Below are positions 25,911-34,483 of a stretch of 64,000 nt of DNA, one piece after another. The translations under genes were made by a program, and so were the position numbers. Location: contig JAETRD010000001.1 of assembly GCA_021770345.1 (NCBI GenBank), positions 124,001-188,000 of the forward strand, given 5' to 3'. The notes under the pieces are model-generated. The model was not told where the DNA came from, did no database searches, and saw only the letters and a program-made list of their open reading frames with translations. Source of the stretch: Lachnospiraceae bacterium. Lineage in GTDB: Bacteria; Bacillota; Clostridia; Lachnospirales; Lachnospiraceae. How positions within the stretch are numbered: the stretch's first letter is position 1; every line of letters starts with the position of its first letter.

Positions 25911-26870
25911 CTACGCCTCAAATCCGCTGCGCGCGGACTCGAGGACCCCCTGACAGATGTTTTCCAGCTCATCCGCGCTCTGCTTCTGCTCCTGCAGCTC
26001 GTCCAACAGATCGCCGGCCTCCTGCAGCATCCGCGCTTCTGTCCCTGCGCACTCCTCCACGGACTGCTGCAGTGCGTCCGCCTTTCCGACGATTGCGTCG
26101 GGCATCAGCTCCCGCAGCTTCCGCTGCTTTGACTCATAGGCGGCAATCCGCTCCGTGCTGTCACCTAACAGCCTTCTCATCGAATTATTGTTTTCCTTGA
26201 GCAGCTCATTGAGATGATGTACCTGCTCCGCAAGCTCTGCGGCCCGCGCATCCGCGGCGTTTAGCTGCTCCGTAAGCTCTCCTGCCTCCTGCTCGTGCTG
26301 CTCGCAGAGCGCCCGGATTTCCTCCGCAGCGGCAACAAAATTCCTGCCGGACTCCCCCATTCTCCCCGCTTCTATCGCACAGTTTAAGGCGAGCACTCCC
26401 ATATTCTTAGAAAAATCCGTCATCCGGGAAGCATGTCCGTGCAGCTTTTCCTGCTCCCCGGAAAGTCCCTGGGCCGTCTCGGAAATATATTTCATCGGCG
26501 TGGTAAAGTGCTTGTTTTTTTCGACAATCTCCATGATTTTGTCACTCCACGCCTTTGTCCCGTCAAGAAATGCCGCATGCTCCGCGTCAAAGCACTCCAC
26601 ACCGTTTTCCATATCGCGCAGCGCCCCGCAGATTGTTCCCGCCGCCTGATTCCCGTTCTCCGACAGCACGGCGATATGTTCGAGCTGCTCCTTAAGCCGT
26701 TCTGTCCTGCGCTCCATTTCGGACCGTGAAGCCGTCATATGTGCAAACCGCTCTAAAATGTCATCCCGCTGCTCCGTAATCTGCTCAAATGCCGTCTGCT
26801 TGATCTGCTCTGACTCTTTCGCCGCCCGCAGCGTCTCCTCCAATGCCTTTTCTCTTTTTCCGCCAAACAT
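25911..26870 (-). CDS. Soluble chemoreceptor-like (MCP signalling domain) protein
   Basis: A 319-aa, almost entirely helical protein without membrane segments. Residues about 145-175 (MGVLALNCAIEAGRMGESGRNFVAAAEEIRAL) match the tip of methyl-accepting chemotaxis signalling domains, where the consensus is LALNAAIEAARAGE.GRGFAVVA.EVR. Substitutions such as Cys and Gly in place of Ala residues suggest divergence. The rest is coiled coil. No sensor domain is seen. It might bind CheW/CheA or be a relic that dimerises only. Confidence 0.75.
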   Translation of the reverse strand: MFGGKREKALEETLRAAKESEQIKQTAFEQITEQRDDILERFAHMTASRSEMERRTERLKEQLEHIAVLSENGNQAAGTICGALRDMENGVECFDAEHAAFLDGTKAWSDKIMEIVEKNKHFTTPMKYISETAQGLSGEQEKLHGHASRMTDFSKNMGVLALNCAIEAGRMGESGRNFVAAAEEIRALCEQHEQEAGELTEQLNAADARAAELAEQVHHLNELLKENNNSMRRLLGDSTERIAAYESKQRKLRELMPDAIVGKADALQQSVEECAGTEARMLQEAGDLLDELQEQKQSADELENICQGVLESARSGFEA

Positions 26871-26891
26871 ATGTCATCCTCCAGGTTGTGT

Positions 26892-28655
26892 CTACTGATA
26901 ATAACGGATAACGAGCTGCACACTCTCTATCCCCTGATATACATTGATTTCCGGGTAATACACCACAGACATCCGAACGGCGTTCTCCCGCCCGTCAAAC
27001 GCCGCCTGCACCTCCCCCGCACCGTATTTCACCTCGTAATAGCTCCTCCATGCAGGGATATCCCCGAAATAAACCGCAGAAATCCGCCTGCCCTGCTCTG
27101 TCATAAGCGAGAGCCGCAGAACGTTCTGACTTTTCCCGACTACGCCGGCACGCACAATCCGCAGCCCGCGGTCCGCAAACTGCGGCCTGACATTGCCCTT
27201 CCCGAACGGTTCAAGCAATGTAAGCTCCCGGACCAATTCCGCCGTCGGATAGTCGGCCGGCATCGCGATATCTATCTTTATCTTAGAGATAAAATCCTCT
27301 TCTGTCAATTTACAGCACGCATTTATTTTTTCGCGGAAGACTTCCGGCGTCACCCCGTCCGCAAGAGAAAGCCCCGCCGCCATGGGATGTCCGCCGAATT
27401 TCGCAAAACATTCCCTGCATTTGCAGAGCTCGTCGTACATCGAATACACCTCGATCGAACGCCCCGAACCCTTGATGCCCTCCTCGCCCTCCGTCAGCAC
27501 GAAGACAGGCCGTCCGTAACTCTCCCGGATTCTCCCCGCGATAATTCCGGCAAGACTCTCGTGCACATCCGGCAGATAAATCACCTGCACCCGTTCTCCC
27601 GCACCGCCTTCCTCGACGACGCGCCGCGCCATCTCTACACCGCGCGCGGTCATTTCCTTGCGCTGCCCGTTCAGGGCGACCAGTTCCGCCGCAATTTTTC
27701 CGGCTGCTGCCGCATCCTCCTGCAAAAAGAGATTTAACGCGATCCGCGCCGTCTCAAGCCTTCCGCTCGCGTTGATACAGGGACCGAGCACAAAACCGAT
27801 ATGGTACGCCGTCACCTGTTCCGTCATCAAACCATTCTGCAGGATCAACGCCCGCATACCCGGATTTTTTGTCCGGTGCAGACGGGCAAGTCCCTCCTTT
27901 ACCAGAATCCGGTTCTCGTCCGTCAGATCCATCACGTCGCCGACGGTCGCAAACGCCGCAAACTCCAGAAATTCAAAGGCATCCTCCGCCCGTTTCCCGC
28001 AGCGCTCATACAAAAGCTGTGTCACCTTAAAGGCCACCGCAGCCCCGCAGAGCACTTTGCAGGGATAAGGGCACCCGGGCTGTCTCGGATTCACGACTGC
28101 ATCCGCCTCACTCTTTATATAGATTCTCTCCCCGGCTTCCTCGCGGTAAGGCGGCTCATGGTGGTCCGTCACCAGAACCGTCATACCGCATCGCTTTGCG
28201 CATGCAATCTCCTCGATCGCGGCAATTCCGTTGTCGCAGGTTATGATCGTATCGACGCCCTCCGCTTTTGCCTCCTCAATCAGATGCAGATTGAGCCCGT
28301 AACCGTCCCGTATCCGGTCCGGTATCCTGACGCTGACATTCCCCCCGCAGGCGGTGATTCCGCGCTGTAAGATACAGGTCGACATCACGCCGTCGATATC
28401 ATAATCCCCAATGATGCGGATATGCGCGCCGGACGAAATCCGCTCCGCCAGAATCTCCGCCAGCCGCTCCCCGAAAAGCAGCAGATGCGGGTCGTACAAA
28501 TCCGACAACCCGCCGTTTAAATAGCGGTCCACCGCCGCCTCCCCGATCACGTCCCGGTTCCGAATCAGCCGCGCCGTCACCGGGCTGATTCCAAATTTTT
28601 TCGCAAGCGCATCAAAATCCGCCCTTTTTTGCAGTACAACCCACTTTTCCATCAT
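26892..28655 (-). CDS. recJ: Single-stranded-DNA exonuclease RecJ
   Basis: A 587-aa DHH/DHHA1 nuclease that degrades single-stranded DNA 5' to 3' in recombination and mismatch repair. Motif I IIGDYDIDGVMST, the ITCDNGIAAIEEI motif, VTDHHEPP, and KFGGHPMAAGLSL (DHHA1 loop) are present, followed by a C-terminal OB-like region. It is on the short side of Firmicute RecJ. The start at 28655 is chosen because TTGGAGA is eight bases upstream; nine more codons upstream are open. Confidence 0.9.
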   Translation of the reverse strand: MMEKWVVLQKRADFDALAKKFGISPVTARLIRNRDVIGEAAVDRYLNGGLSDLYDPHLLLFGERLAEILAERISSGAHIRIIGDYDIDGVMSTCILQRGITACGGNVSVRIPDRIRDGYGLNLHLIEEAKAEGVDTIITCDNGIAAIEEIACAKRCGMTVLVTDHHEPPYREEAGERIYIKSEADAVVNPRQPGCPYPCKVLCGAAVAFKVTQLLYERCGKRAEDAFEFLEFAAFATVGDVMDLTDENRILVKEGLARLHRTKNPGMRALILQNGLMTEQVTAYHIGFVLGPCINASGRLETARIALNLFLQEDAAAAGKIAAELVALNGQRKEMTARGVEMARRVVEEGGAGERVQVIYLPDVHESLAGIIAGRIRESYGRPVFVLTEGEEGIKGSGRSIEVYSMYDELCKCRECFAKFGGHPMAAGLSLADGVTPEVFREKINACCKLTEEDFISKIKIDIAMPADYPTAELVRELTLLEPFGKGNVRPQFADRGLRIVRAGVVGKSQNVLRLSLMTEQGRRISAVYFGDIPAWRSYYEVKYGAGEVQAAFDGRENAVRMSVVYYPEINVYQGIESVQLVIRYYQ

Positions 28656-28704
28656 CTGTAATTCTCCAATCCGGCATTGCATGGCGCCCTATGGCCATCC
28701 GGCC

Positions 28705-28730
28705 GGTAAAATGCCTACGGGCATTTTACC
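28705..28730. other. Perfect 11-bp hairpin between the SpoIID-like gene and recJ
   Basis: GGTAAAATGCC and GGCATTTTACC flank a TACG tetraloop. There is no T-run on either side, so it is not a classical terminator. It could stabilise or process the mRNA between the SpoIID-like gene and recJ. Confidence 0.6.
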
Positions 28731-28777
28731 ATATCCGCACCGAAAATCCAATTGACAATGTGCCGGGTATGTCATAT

Positions 28778-30028
28778 CTACTGAAGCTCCGCGATTCTGG
28801 TCACGGCCACATAAATTTCCGAGATGCGGTACCATGTTCTGTAATCAATAATGCCGGTCACCGGCAGGCCGAAGATGGCCTGGAAGCGCTCCACCGCCTC
28901 CCGGGTCGCAGGGCCGAAAATGCCGTCCGGCGTCACCGTGGGAATCGCGGGATAAGACCTTGAAATACGCGCGAGCTGCTCCTGTATCTGCCGCACCTTA
29001 TCTCCCGTGGAGCCGACGGTCAGATCCACCCTCGGCCAGGATGCCGGAATCCCCGAGACCTCCTCGGCAGTGTTGATGTACATGCTGTTGCCGTAGTAAT
29101 AGCGGATAATATCGATCGTCTCGTAGCCCTGATCCCCGAGATACTTGCTGCCCCACTGGCTCAGCCAGTTGCTGCAGGTCACCCGCTGCCCGTCGCAGTA
29201 CTGTGTCAGAATCGGCTGTCTGACATTCGGACGCGAAAGAAAGTTCTGAAACATTTCGTCCACGATATTGGAAATGTTCCGATAAATATTTCTCCCGTAT
29301 ACAAATTTCTGATCGTAGGCCGTCGACGACGTAATGGTAAAGCTAAAGCCCTGATTGCGGTACCACTCCGTATACACCCTGTTTAACGTAAACGACATGA
29401 TCGCAAGAATATTGGCCCGTATCGTGGCATCCGGCCAGGTGCTGTAGATTTCGCTCGAAGCCACATTTTTGATGTAATCCCGGTACCGCACATAGTAATC
29501 CCTGGCCGTCGGATCGTTCGGGTCTCCGTCATGTACAATCACAAACTCCGGGATTACCACGCGGCTGAGTACAATCTCCCCGGTCTCCGTCACCGGCTTA
29601 ATCTCCGACTCCGGAATTTTCGGCGGATATTCCGCAAACAGCGTATGCGCCGGTATCACGATATTGCCCGGCTCATTTTCCTCTACTTCTTCCAACCGGA
29701 CTTCCTGCAGCGACAGCTGTTCCGAAAACACTTCAATTCCAGAGATATTGAACGGCTGATATCCCTCAGCAGTAACTTCAATGGTATATTCTGCATATGG
29801 CTGTTCTTCGCTTGGCTCCATTGACAGCTCAAGTGGAGGCGTAGCAAGCGCAACTTCTTCTGACATTCCTGAGGCATCCGTATTTACCTCCTCCAAAGGT
29901 CCCGTCGGGTCTCCCGAATAGGAAATCGATATTTTTGCATTCTGAATCGGCCGGTTTCCGCCGCGGGTGACCACCTGGACCCGCAGAGCGCCTTCATCCG
30001 AATTCTGCGTCTGTCTGATATCTGGCAT
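28778..30028 (-). CDS. SpoIID-like protein with peptidoglycan-binding domain
   Basis: A 416-aa protein with an unusual layout. Residues about 10-115 look like a carboxypeptidase-regulatory/Ig-like sandwich (ALRVQVVTRGGNRPIQNAKI). Residues about 165-325 resemble the SpoIID/LytB fold (YIKNVASSEIYSTWPDATIRAN, then TSSTAYDQKFVYG). Residues about 335-405 are a PG_binding_1 repeat (VGSTGDKVRQIQEQLARI, DGIFGPATREAVERFQAIFGL). There is no signal peptide. A spore cortex or cell-wall role is likely. The start at 30028 was chosen over an upstream GTG because that GTG lies inside the SD (TGAGG). Confidence 0.75.
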   Translation of the reverse strand: MPDIRQTQNSDEGALRVQVVTRGGNRPIQNAKISISYSGDPTGPLEEVNTDASGMSEEVALATPPLELSMEPSEEQPYAEYTIEVTAEGYQPFNISGIEVFSEQLSLQEVRLEEVEENEPGNIVIPAHTLFAEYPPKIPESEIKPVTETGEIVLSRVVIPEFVIVHDGDPNDPTARDYYVRYRDYIKNVASSEIYSTWPDATIRANILAIMSFTLNRVYTEWYRNQGFSFTITSSTAYDQKFVYGRNIYRNISNIVDEMFQNFLSRPNVRQPILTQYCDGQRVTCSNWLSQWGSKYLGDQGYETIDIIRYYYGNSMYINTAEEVSGIPASWPRVDLTVGSTGDKVRQIQEQLARISRSYPAIPTVTPDGIFGPATREAVERFQAIFGLPVTGIIDYRTWYRISEIYVAVTRIAELQ

Positions 30029-30180
30029 AAATAACCTCACAGTCTCTTTCCTGTTATTCTATGCGGACATCGGCGCAGATGTTACCGCCTCCTGCAGGGA
30101 TTCCGGCATCATTCCTTCTGTTTTCAGATACACAGTCACACAGGACCGTATTCCCGGACATCGCTCCCATTGTTACTTTT

Positions 30181-31998
30181 TTATTCTACCGTCACAACCT
30201 TCGCAAGGTTTCTCGGCTTATCCACATCAAATCCCTTGTCGGAAGACACATAGTAGGCCAGCAGCTGCAGGGCAACCGACGCAGGCATCACCATAAATTC
30301 ATCCCGCATCGCCGGCAGCCGAAATACGCTGTACTCCTCCTCGAGATTTCCCGCAAGTGTCTCTTTGATAAAAATTACCACATCCGCTCCGCGGGACTTT
30401 ACCTCTTTGATATTGGAAAGCTCTTTCGACACCAGCTTCTCCTGCGTCACCGACGCAACGACCGGCGTGTCCTGGGTGATCAGCGCAATCGGCCCGTGCT
30501 TAAGCTCACCGGACGCATACGCCTCGGAATGGATATAAGAGACTTCCTTCATCTTAAGCGAACCCTCAAGCAGCGTGGAATGGTCAAGTCCCCGCCCGAT
30601 CATAAACAAATCTTTTGCCTCAAGCAGCTTCCGGGCCACCACATGAATCTCATGCCGCCGCTCGAGAACCTTCTGCATCGCCTGCGGCACACGCTGCAGC
30701 TCACGCACAAAGCTCTGCGTCTCCTCCGCGGAAAACACACCCCTGCTGTGGGCCATACGCGCCACGATCAGATAAAATACCGCCAGCTGCGTCGTGTAAG
30801 CCTTGGTGCTGGCCACCGCGATCTCAGGACCCGCGTTGGTGTAGAGTACATAATCGCTCTCACGCGCGATCGACGAACCCTTTACGTTGATGACGGCAAG
30901 ACATTTTGCGCCGCGGCGCTTTGCATACTTCACCGCCTCTAACGTGTCAATCGTCTCTCCTGACTGCGAAACCGCAATCACCAGCGTCCGCTCGTCAATC
31001 ACCGGATCCGAATACATAAATTCCGACGCCATCTCCACGTCAATGTGCATGTGGAGAATTGATTTCACCAGCGCCTGCGCGACCAGTCCGGCATGCATCG
31101 CCGTCCCGCAGGCAATGATGCAGATGCGGTCACAGTCGGTAAACAGCGTATCCGGCACACCGTCCGCGGTAAAATCCGGCATTCCGGAATTGATCCGGTT
31201 CGTCATCGTGTCCTCGATGGCCCGCGGCTGTTCCATAATCTCCTTTTCCATATAGAACGGGTACCCGTTCTTCCCCGCGCTGTTTAACTCCCAGTCTGCG
31301 GTCTGATACTCCGGTTCCACCCGGTTTCCGTCAAAGTCGGTGAGCGTCAGCTCCGTCTCGGTAAGCTTTAAAATATGATACTCCGGCACCACAAAATAAC
31401 GGTTCGTAAAACGACACAGCGCCGTCAGATCCGAGGCGAGCATCGCCCCCTCATCACAGAGAGTCGCCACGATCGGGCTCACGTTGCGGGTACAGTAAAT
31501 CGCATCCCCCTGGTCCGCAAACAAAACTACAAGCGCAAAGGTTCCCTTCAGTTTCCGCACGGCCTTTTTGATTGCCGTCTCGGGGTCTCCCTCATAAAAG
31601 CGGTCCACAAGCGCGGCCGCGACCTCACTGTCCGTCTCGGACTTTAACCCGTCAAGATGATATTCCTCGATCAGTTCTCTGTAATTCTCGATAATTCCGT
31701 TGTGCACCAGCGTCACCTTCCCGATCTGATGCGGATGGGCGTTTTTATCGCTGACTCCCCCGTGGGTCGCCCACCTTGTATGGCCGATACCGCACCCCGT
31801 GAGCGCGCGCTGCAACTCACAGATCGCACGCAGATCGCCGACCCGCCCCGCACATTTGCACACCTTTATCTCCTCGGTCCCCCGCTCTTTTACCGCAATC
31901 CCGGAGCTGTCATACCCTCTGTACTCGAGCAGTTCAAGCGCGTCTAACAGTACCTCCCTCACATTCTCACTTCCTGTATAACCGATAATTCCACACAT
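30181..31998 (-). CDS. glmS: Glutamine-fructose-6-phosphate aminotransferase
   Basis: A 605-aa enzyme that makes glucosamine-6-phosphate from fructose-6-phosphate and glutamine, the entry to cell-wall amino sugars. The N-terminal glutaminase requires Cys as residue 2: MCGIIGYTG fixes the start at 31998, with GAGG upstream. GHTRWATHGG and the two SIS domains (IACGTAMHAGL, AVSQSGETIDTL, ASTKAYTTQ) are present, and the ending LAKVVTVE is typical. A glmS ribozyme lies in the leader. Confidence 0.97.
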   Translation of the reverse strand: MCGIIGYTGSENVREVLLDALELLEYRGYDSSGIAVKERGTEEIKVCKCAGRVGDLRAICELQRALTGCGIGHTRWATHGGVSDKNAHPHQIGKVTLVHNGIIENYRELIEEYHLDGLKSETDSEVAAALVDRFYEGDPETAIKKAVRKLKGTFALVVLFADQGDAIYCTRNVSPIVATLCDEGAMLASDLTALCRFTNRYFVVPEYHILKLTETELTLTDFDGNRVEPEYQTADWELNSAGKNGYPFYMEKEIMEQPRAIEDTMTNRINSGMPDFTADGVPDTLFTDCDRICIIACGTAMHAGLVAQALVKSILHMHIDVEMASEFMYSDPVIDERTLVIAVSQSGETIDTLEAVKYAKRRGAKCLAVINVKGSSIARESDYVLYTNAGPEIAVASTKAYTTQLAVFYLIVARMAHSRGVFSAEETQSFVRELQRVPQAMQKVLERRHEIHVVARKLLEAKDLFMIGRGLDHSTLLEGSLKMKEVSYIHSEAYASGELKHGPIALITQDTPVVASVTQEKLVSKELSNIKEVKSRGADVVIFIKETLAGNLEEEYSVFRLPAMRDEFMVMPASVALQLLAYYVSSDKGFDVDKPRNLAKVVTVE

Positions 31999-32045
31999 AA
32001 TTTTCCTCATTTCTATCTCAAAACTTTATCTGTCTTTCAATTTAT

Positions 32046-32205
32046 CTGTCTTTCGTTCTATTGTGCCGTATTTGTTTTGCAGTTACCCGCATATTTGCCG
32101 TCACATCTCGCATTAGAACAATACGAAAGGGCATCCGCCGAATTTTCGATCACCCTTCTCCTCGTCAGCCTGCCGTACGCTCCGCAGGCTCTGGCGCTTT
32201 GGGGA
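32046..32205 (-). ncRNA. glmS ribozyme (self-cleaving riboswitch)
   Basis: The minus-strand leader matches the glmS ribozyme: AAAGCGCCAGAG at the 5' end, the TGACGAGG segment, and the ATCGAAAATTCGGCGGATGCC block of the conserved core. A closing helix follows, with CTTTCGT-att-GTTCTA pairing with TAGAACGAAAG near 32050-32060. Cleavage would occur just before the G at 32197. Glucosamine-6-phosphate is the known cofactor, and cleavage leads to mRNA decay, giving feedback on glmS. The apparent ORFs over this stretch on both strands are not genes. Confidence 0.93.
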
Positions 32206-32289
32206 AAACTCTGTCCGTCATTACAGTCATCCGTGAGACTGCGTATCTCAAAACAGAATCCGTATTCACTTGTCAAGGTGCTGCATCAT

Positions 32290-32321
32290 ACGCCGGGCGT
32301 TCTATTCCTTACGCCGGGCGT
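32290..32321. promoter_or_regulatory. Two identical palindromes 21 bp apart upstream of the glmS ribozyme
   Basis: ACGCCGGGCGT occurs at 32290-32300 and again at 32311-32321. Each is an 11-bp palindrome around a central base, and the exact 21-bp period puts both on the same face of the DNA. They lie just downstream of the candidate promoter and about 90 bp upstream of the ribozyme. They look like operators for a repressor dimer pair, but no regulator is known from this sequence. Confidence 0.6.
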
Positions 32322-32332
32322 TTAACGTGTAT

Positions 32333-32361
32333 ACTATACTATTATATGCAAAAAAAGTCCA
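32333..32361 (-). promoter_or_regulatory. Candidate glmS promoter
   Basis: Minus-strand TGGACT (32356-32361) and TATAGT (32333-32338) are 17 bp apart. Other TATA-like words nearby (TATAAT at 32341-32346) have no fitting -35, so this pair is preferred. Together with the ribozyme and palindromes it fills the 400 bp between glmS and the next gene. Confidence 0.5.
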
Positions 32362-32408
32362 TACGCTATTTTCCGGAAGTGAGCGGACCATGCGAACCGC
32401 TCACTGTC
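32352..32408 (-). terminator. Possible terminator of the sugar-sensing operon
   Basis: The stop of the last binding-protein gene is embedded in a stem AGTGAGCGG...CCGCTCACT (32378-32405 region). A seven-T run follows after about 25 bases, preceded by a weaker GTCC...GGAC stem. The arrangement is not a textbook terminator but is the only candidate before the glmS promoter. Confidence 0.45.
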
Positions 32409-33444
32409 CGTCCCGGAAATCGTCCACATCCTCCGGCCATACCTTTGCGTACGGCATACGGATATATTTGCCGTTTTCGAGTTCAAGCGGCTCTAAATCC
32501 TCCTCCACGGAAAGCGCATACGCAAGCTCTAACATCGCCTCTGCCTGCCCTTCTTTGTCGTTGTATACGGTTCCCGCCATCTCTCCGCTCTCCACCGCCG
32601 CAAGTCCCACGTCCGTGCCATCAATCCCCACAATCAGCGGCCAGTCTGCGCGCGGAATTTCCGCCGCGGCAAGCGCGTCAATGGCTCCTAACGCCATATC
32701 GTCGTTGTTGGCCAGCACCAGTTCAATCCGGTTTCCGTGCTCGCCAAGCATCTGCGCCATCTTCGTCTGGGCCTGTGCGCGGTTCCAGTTCGCGATGGCA
32801 TAGCCGATCTTTTCTAACTCCACACCGTTTTCTGTCATTGTCGACACCGCATACTCCGTGCGGACAATCGCGTCCTGATGTCCCGCCTCTCCCTCGAGTA
32901 CCATGTACTGACAGATTCCGTCGCCGTTTTTGTCCGCCGCGGGATCCCCCAGGAAGACTTCCGCCGCAATTTCTCCCTCCATAATACCGGATTCAAACGC
33001 CTTTGCCCCGACATAGTATAACCGTTCCCAGCGCTCCAAATCCTCCTCCACAAGCTCTCTGTTAAAAAAGATCACCGGCACATTGTTTTTTTCCGCCATA
33101 TCGATAATCGTCGTCGGCTCGGTCCGATCCACGAGATTGACGCAGATCACATCGCAGCCGTCCTCAATCATCTCTCCCACCTGCTCATTCTGCGCGGACT
33201 GGCTGCCGGCGGCATTGTACAGCACAACATTGATCTCGATTCCCGTCTCCTGGCCCTTCTCCTTTGCACAGATATCAAAATATTCCACCAGCTGGGACAC
33301 AAATGTATCATACTGGTCATACAGCGTCACGCCGATTCGGATGCTCTGTTTCTTCGGCTGTACCGAAGCCGGCGCGCAGCCGCTCGCAATCCCCGCAAGC
33401 AGACAGACGATGAGCGCCGCCGACATCTGTTTTTTCCCCCTCAT
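32401..33444 (-). CDS. MglB-like periplasmic sugar-binding lipoprotein (second copy)
   Basis: A 347-aa galactose/glucose-binding-type lipoprotein. Signal residues 1-23 end in the lipobox ASGC (Cys23). The fold 1 start IRIGVTLYDQYDTFVSQLVEYF and the segment LANNDDMALGAIDAL match MglB. DKNGDGICQY (near residue 160) corresponds to the calcium-binding loop of enterobacterial galactose-binding proteins. It is the last gene of the regulator/kinase cluster rather than the transporter cluster, so it may serve signalling as well as, or instead of, transport. Confidence 0.85.
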   Translation of the reverse strand: MRGKKQMSAALIVCLLAGIASGCAPASVQPKKQSIRIGVTLYDQYDTFVSQLVEYFDICAKEKGQETGIEINVVLYNAAGSQSAQNEQVGEMIEDGCDVICVNLVDRTEPTTIIDMAEKNNVPVIFFNRELVEEDLERWERLYYVGAKAFESGIMEGEIAAEVFLGDPAADKNGDGICQYMVLEGEAGHQDAIVRTEYAVSTMTENGVELEKIGYAIANWNRAQAQTKMAQMLGEHGNRIELVLANNDDMALGAIDALAAAEIPRADWPLIVGIDGTDVGLAAVESGEMAGTVYNDKEGQAEAMLELAYALSVEEDLEPLELENGKYIRMPYAKVWPEDVDDFRDGQ

Positions 33445-33487
33445 AAGTACCTCCCTCTTTTCCTTATCCGCGCAGCCCTCGCATTTT

Positions 33488-34483
33488 CTACTGTACCAGC
33501 GGGAAAAGCTGCTTCTGATTGTCCGCGTCGTAGAGATTATCCCGATTTACGACAAGGTAATCCACCACACTGCTCTCCGTCTTACTCAGCGGATACTGCA
33601 GATGCCGCGCCATATTCGCCACGCTCTGATATCCCATTTTAAACTCGTCGGGCACCACCAGCGATTGAATCTCTCCCCTGTCAAGATAGTATACCGCTTT
33701 TCCCGAACACCCAATCCCATAGAGCTTCGGCCCGTTCTCCCCGTCTCTGTCCGTCAGGTAATCCACGGCCGCCTCCGTCGCATTATTTCCGAGAGCGAGC
33801 ACCGCATCGGCCGACACTCCGGAAAACCGTTCTGCCGTTTTCTCCGGCGAAGCGTCCGGCGCAAGCGCAAGCTCCCACGCCGTCTCAATCCCCGCTCTCT
33901 CAAGAGTCTCCCGCGCGCCCGCAAGGCGCGCCTGCATCGCAGGATACAGCGCCTCCTGCTTTGCACCTTTCCCCGCGGCCTCATACAGGACGCCGACCTT
34001 GCCTCCAAAAGCCTCCTCCGCCGCCAGAAACGCCTCCGCAACCGCGCTCCCAAGCGCGTAATTATCCGGCGCCGTCAACGGATAAACCTCCTGCGGTTCT
34101 ATATCACTCTCTAAGAGCATAACTGAAATTCCGGACGGGAACGGCGGCATATCCGCCCCGACGGACGTAAACTGTACGATAATTCCCTCCGCTCCGCTCT
34201 CCGTCTCCCGTCGGATAACCGCCGCCGTCTCCTCCACACTCTGAAAATTTCCTGTCGTCACATAGTTTAAATCGATGCCGCAGTCGTCCGCCGCCTGTTC
34301 AATCCCCTGACGCATCGCAATCCACCGTTCGCTTCCGCTGTCATTGACAATCACCGATACTTTATGAACCTTCCGTGTCTTTCCGGCATTTACCATCCCG
34401 TAATAAGAAAGTGCAATCGCCGCGAGCATCGCCAGAATCAACATACAAAACCAAACCCTGTTTCGGTTCCACTTACTTCGCAT
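33488..34483 (-). CDS. Membrane-anchored periplasmic-binding-type protein, likely sensor partner
   Basis: A 331-aa protein with a basic N-terminus and an uncleaved-looking membrane helix (residues about 11-30, no lipobox), then a type I periplasmic-binding fold (HKVSVIVNDSGSERWIAMRQGIEQAA, DAVLALGNNATEAAVDYL, ESSVVDYLVVNRDNLY). It overlaps the end of the kinase gene by 11 bp. An analogous membrane-bound binding protein, XylFII, senses xylose with LytS/YesN in Clostridium; this gene is in the same relation to its kinase. Start at 34483 chosen because GGAGGAGGT is seven bases upstream. Confidence 0.8.
   Translation of the reverse strand: MRSKWNRNRVWFCMLILAMLAAIALSYYGMVNAGKTRKVHKVSVIVNDSGSERWIAMRQGIEQAADDCGIDLNYVTTGNFQSVEETAAVIRRETESGAEGIIVQFTSVGADMPPFPSGISVMLLESDIEPQEVYPLTAPDNYALGSAVAEAFLAAEEAFGGKVGVLYEAAGKGAKQEALYPAMQARLAGARETLERAGIETAWELALAPDASPEKTAERFSGVSADAVLALGNNATEAAVDYLTDRDGENGPKLYGIGCSGKAVYYLDRGEIQSLVVPDEFKMGYQSVANMARHLQYPLSKTESSVVDYLVVNRDNLYDADNQKQLFPLVQ

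Noticed and set aside
32058-32984. ORFs of 72 to 307 codons around the glmS leader
   Set aside because: They cover the glmS ribozyme and the opposite strand of the MglB-like gene; no family match.
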